Assembly: GCA_946641795.1 (NCBI GenBank)
Contig: CAMPBZ010000049.1
Span: 1 to 7,925, forward strand
Reading direction: 5' to 3'
Source: an uncultured Clostridia bacterium
Lineage (GTDB): Bacteria > Bacillota > Clostridia > Oscillospirales > CAG-272
DNA length: 7,925 bases
Shown here: positions 6,823-7,925 of the stretch, in pieces
How the letters are laid out: each line of letters opens with the position of its first letter
Position numbering within the stretch: position 1 is the stretch's first letter
Notes under the pieces: generated by a model
Seen by the model: the letters and a program-made list of their open reading frames with translations, nothing else
Databases searched by the model: none
Told to the model about the DNA's origin: nothing
Made by a program: the position numbers and the translations under genes

Positions 6823-7874
6823 TTATTCGTTTTTGGGATCGCCGCGCGAGATGACCACGCGGTACCCGATGGATTTCATCCGCATATCCAGGCAGTCGCG
6901 GCATTCGGCCGCCTCCTCGCCTGTGCAGATTTTTCCGTTGTAAAGCTCGTATTTTTTGCGCACGCCAACCGGGGAAAGATTGGGCATAACCACGTTGGCG
7001 CCCGCCAGGATGCCCTTTTCGCGCCCGCGGGGGTCCAGCGTTCCCAGCGCGGTGGTGGCCGGCAAAAGCAGGGTCGGACGGATCAGCCGCAGGATGGAGA
7101 GCAGATAGCAGGTCAGCGCCACGCTGCCCGCCGGCGCGCCGGCAAACGGCGTTGCGTGGTGGGGGATGAAGGGGCCGATGCCGCACATTTCGGGCTGAAA
7201 CGTTTCAACAAATTTCAAATCCTTTGCCAGCGTTTCGGGCGTTTGGCCGGGGGAGCCGACCATAAACCCGCACCCGACGGCGTAGCCGATCTTCCGCAGG
7301 TCGTTCAGGCACCGCATCCGGTTTTCAAAGCGCAGTTCGGCGGGGTGCAGGGCGGAATAATGCCCCTCGTCGGCCGTTTCGTGGCGCAGCAGGTAGCGGT
7401 CGGCGCCCGCGCGGAAAGCGCGCGGTAGCTTTCAAAGCTCCGCTCGCCCAGCGAAAGGGTGACGGCGCAATCGGGAAATTCGCTTTTGATTTGCCGGACG
7501 ATGGCGCAAAGCCGCTCGTCGGTAAACCAGGCGTCCTCGCCCCCTTGCAGCACAAAGGTGCGGAAGCCGAGAGCGTAACCCTCACGCGCGCAGGAAAGGA
7601 TCTCCTCGCCTGTCAGACGGTAGCGTTCGGCTTGTTCGTTGCCCCGGCGCAGGCCGCAATAAAGGCAATTGTTTTTGCAATAACTGCTGATCTCGATCAG
7701 CCCGCGCACAAAAATCTCGTTGCCGTAAACCGCCGCGCGCACCTCGTTTGCCTCTTTGGCAAACAATTCGGCAAATTCCGGCGTGTACCCTTCGATCAGC
7801 TTTTGATATTCGGCAAGCGAAAGCGAATGCGTGGCTTTGAGCTTGCCGACCAGCGAAAGCAGTTTCTCACTCAT
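6823..7874 (-). pseudogene. hydE: HydE, radical-SAM H-cluster maturase, interrupted by a frameshift
   Basis: HydE is the third H-cluster maturase and acts on the HydG-derived iron complex to help form the dithiolate-bridged 2Fe unit. Residues 1-153 (7874-7416) are in one frame and include the radical-SAM motif C66-x3-C70-x2-C73 (CKNNCLYC) and the GGED glycine turn at 111-114. The following 197 residues (7416-6823) are in the -1 frame and begin FRAGADRYLLRHET, the conserved HydE continuation. Joined, they make 350 residues, the usual length, including the optional second-cluster motif C317-x7-C325-x2-C328. Read without a shift the product stops at 7305 after 189 residues, losing half the barrel. 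One missing base near 7415-7418, for example a T lost from a TTTT run, explains it; both halves are otherwise clean, so a sequencing error or very recent mutation is likely. The ATG at 7874 overlaps the upstream stop by 8 nt and lacks a clear Shine-Dalgarno, suggesting translational coupling. Confidence 0.93.
7407..7425. repeat. Perfect GC-only inverted repeat at the hydE frameshift
   Basis: CCGCGCG (7407-7413) and CGCGCGG (7419-7425) form a 7-bp inverted repeat made only of G and C around the 5-base loop GAAAG. The single-base discrepancy in hydE maps to this loop. Such hairpins are known to promote polymerase slippage and read compression. Confidence 0.85.
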
Positions 7875-7925
7875 GCGTAATGACGTTGGAAAAAGCGGTT
7901 TTGGAGCTGACCCCTTCCAGCGCGC
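7867..7925 (-). CDS. TM1266-like [FeFe]-hydrogenase system regulator, C-terminal end only
   Basis: Only the last 18 codons and the stop lie in the window, reading ALEGVSSKTAFSNVITHE. The LEGVSSKTAFS stretch resembles the C terminus (L-P-G-V-x-V-K-x-A-hydrophobic-S pattern) of the small, about 80-residue TM1266 family, an ACT-like or NikR-C-like domain found beside hydrogenase maturation genes and annotated as a putative iron-only hydrogenase system regulator. Its TGA (7869-7867) overlaps the hydE ATG in the sequence ATGAGTGA, an 8-nt overlap typical of coupled translation. The assignment rests on a very short segment plus gene neighbourhood, so it needs the sequence beyond 7925. The operon promoter must also lie there. 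Confidence 0.65.
   Translation of the reverse strand, partial: ALEGVSSKTAFSNVITHE

Noticed and set aside
5344..7428. Long + strand open frames at 5344-6423 and 6439-7428 opposite hydG and hydE
   Set aside because: Both are antisense to coding sequences with complete family motifs and have no independent support.
7405..7430. Programmed -1 ribosomal frameshift in hydE
   Set aside because: The direction is right for a -1 shift, but the bases at the join (C GCG CTT) do not fit the X XXY YYZ slippery pattern, re-pairing would be poor, and HydE is not known to use recoding. An indel is simpler.

Overview
The window reads as the chromosome of an anaerobic, moderately GC-rich Firmicute, most likely a member of the Clostridia. 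The basis is a set of [FeFe]-hydrogenase maturation genes, a groES-groEL operon behind a HrcA-type CIRCE operator, purine-rich Shine-Dalgarno sites and consensus sigma-A promoters. Every gene I can support lies on the minus strand, so transcription runs from the right edge to the left. No tRNA, rRNA, CRISPR array, insertion sequence or phage feature is visible.

In order of transcription: positions 7925-5327 hold a tightly packed operon for assembling the [FeFe]-hydrogenase active site (H-cluster). It opens with the last 18 codons of a TM1266-like small regulator, overlapping hydE by 8 nt, followed by hydE, hydG (21-nt gap) and hydF (25-nt gap). HydE and HydG are radical-SAM enzymes; HydG cleaves tyrosine to supply CO and cyanide, HydE acts on the HydG-derived iron complex, and HydF is the GTPase scaffold that delivers the 2Fe precursor to the hydrogenase. 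No hydrogenase gene is in the window. hydE is frameshifted as written: its two halves together give a normal 350-residue protein, and the break lies in the loop of a perfect 7-bp all-G/C inverted repeat.

Positions 4085-3026 hold a separately promoted gene for a polytopic membrane protein resembling the YwaF/TMEM164 family, with three additional hydrophobic segments at its C terminus and an unusually distant ribosome binding site.

Positions 2988-875 are the heat-shock chaperonin unit: sigma-A promoter, CIRCE operator at the transcription start, groES, groEL, then a strong intrinsic terminator. Immediately beyond the terminator, a near-perfect sigma-A promoter drives a cytoplasmic glycerophosphodiester phosphodiesterase gene whose last few codons run off the left edge.

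The genes are mostly well-known families. The points worth a second look are the hydE frameshift, the extended YwaF-like protein and its leader, and the compact regulatory junctions. I found no convincing new multi-gene system.
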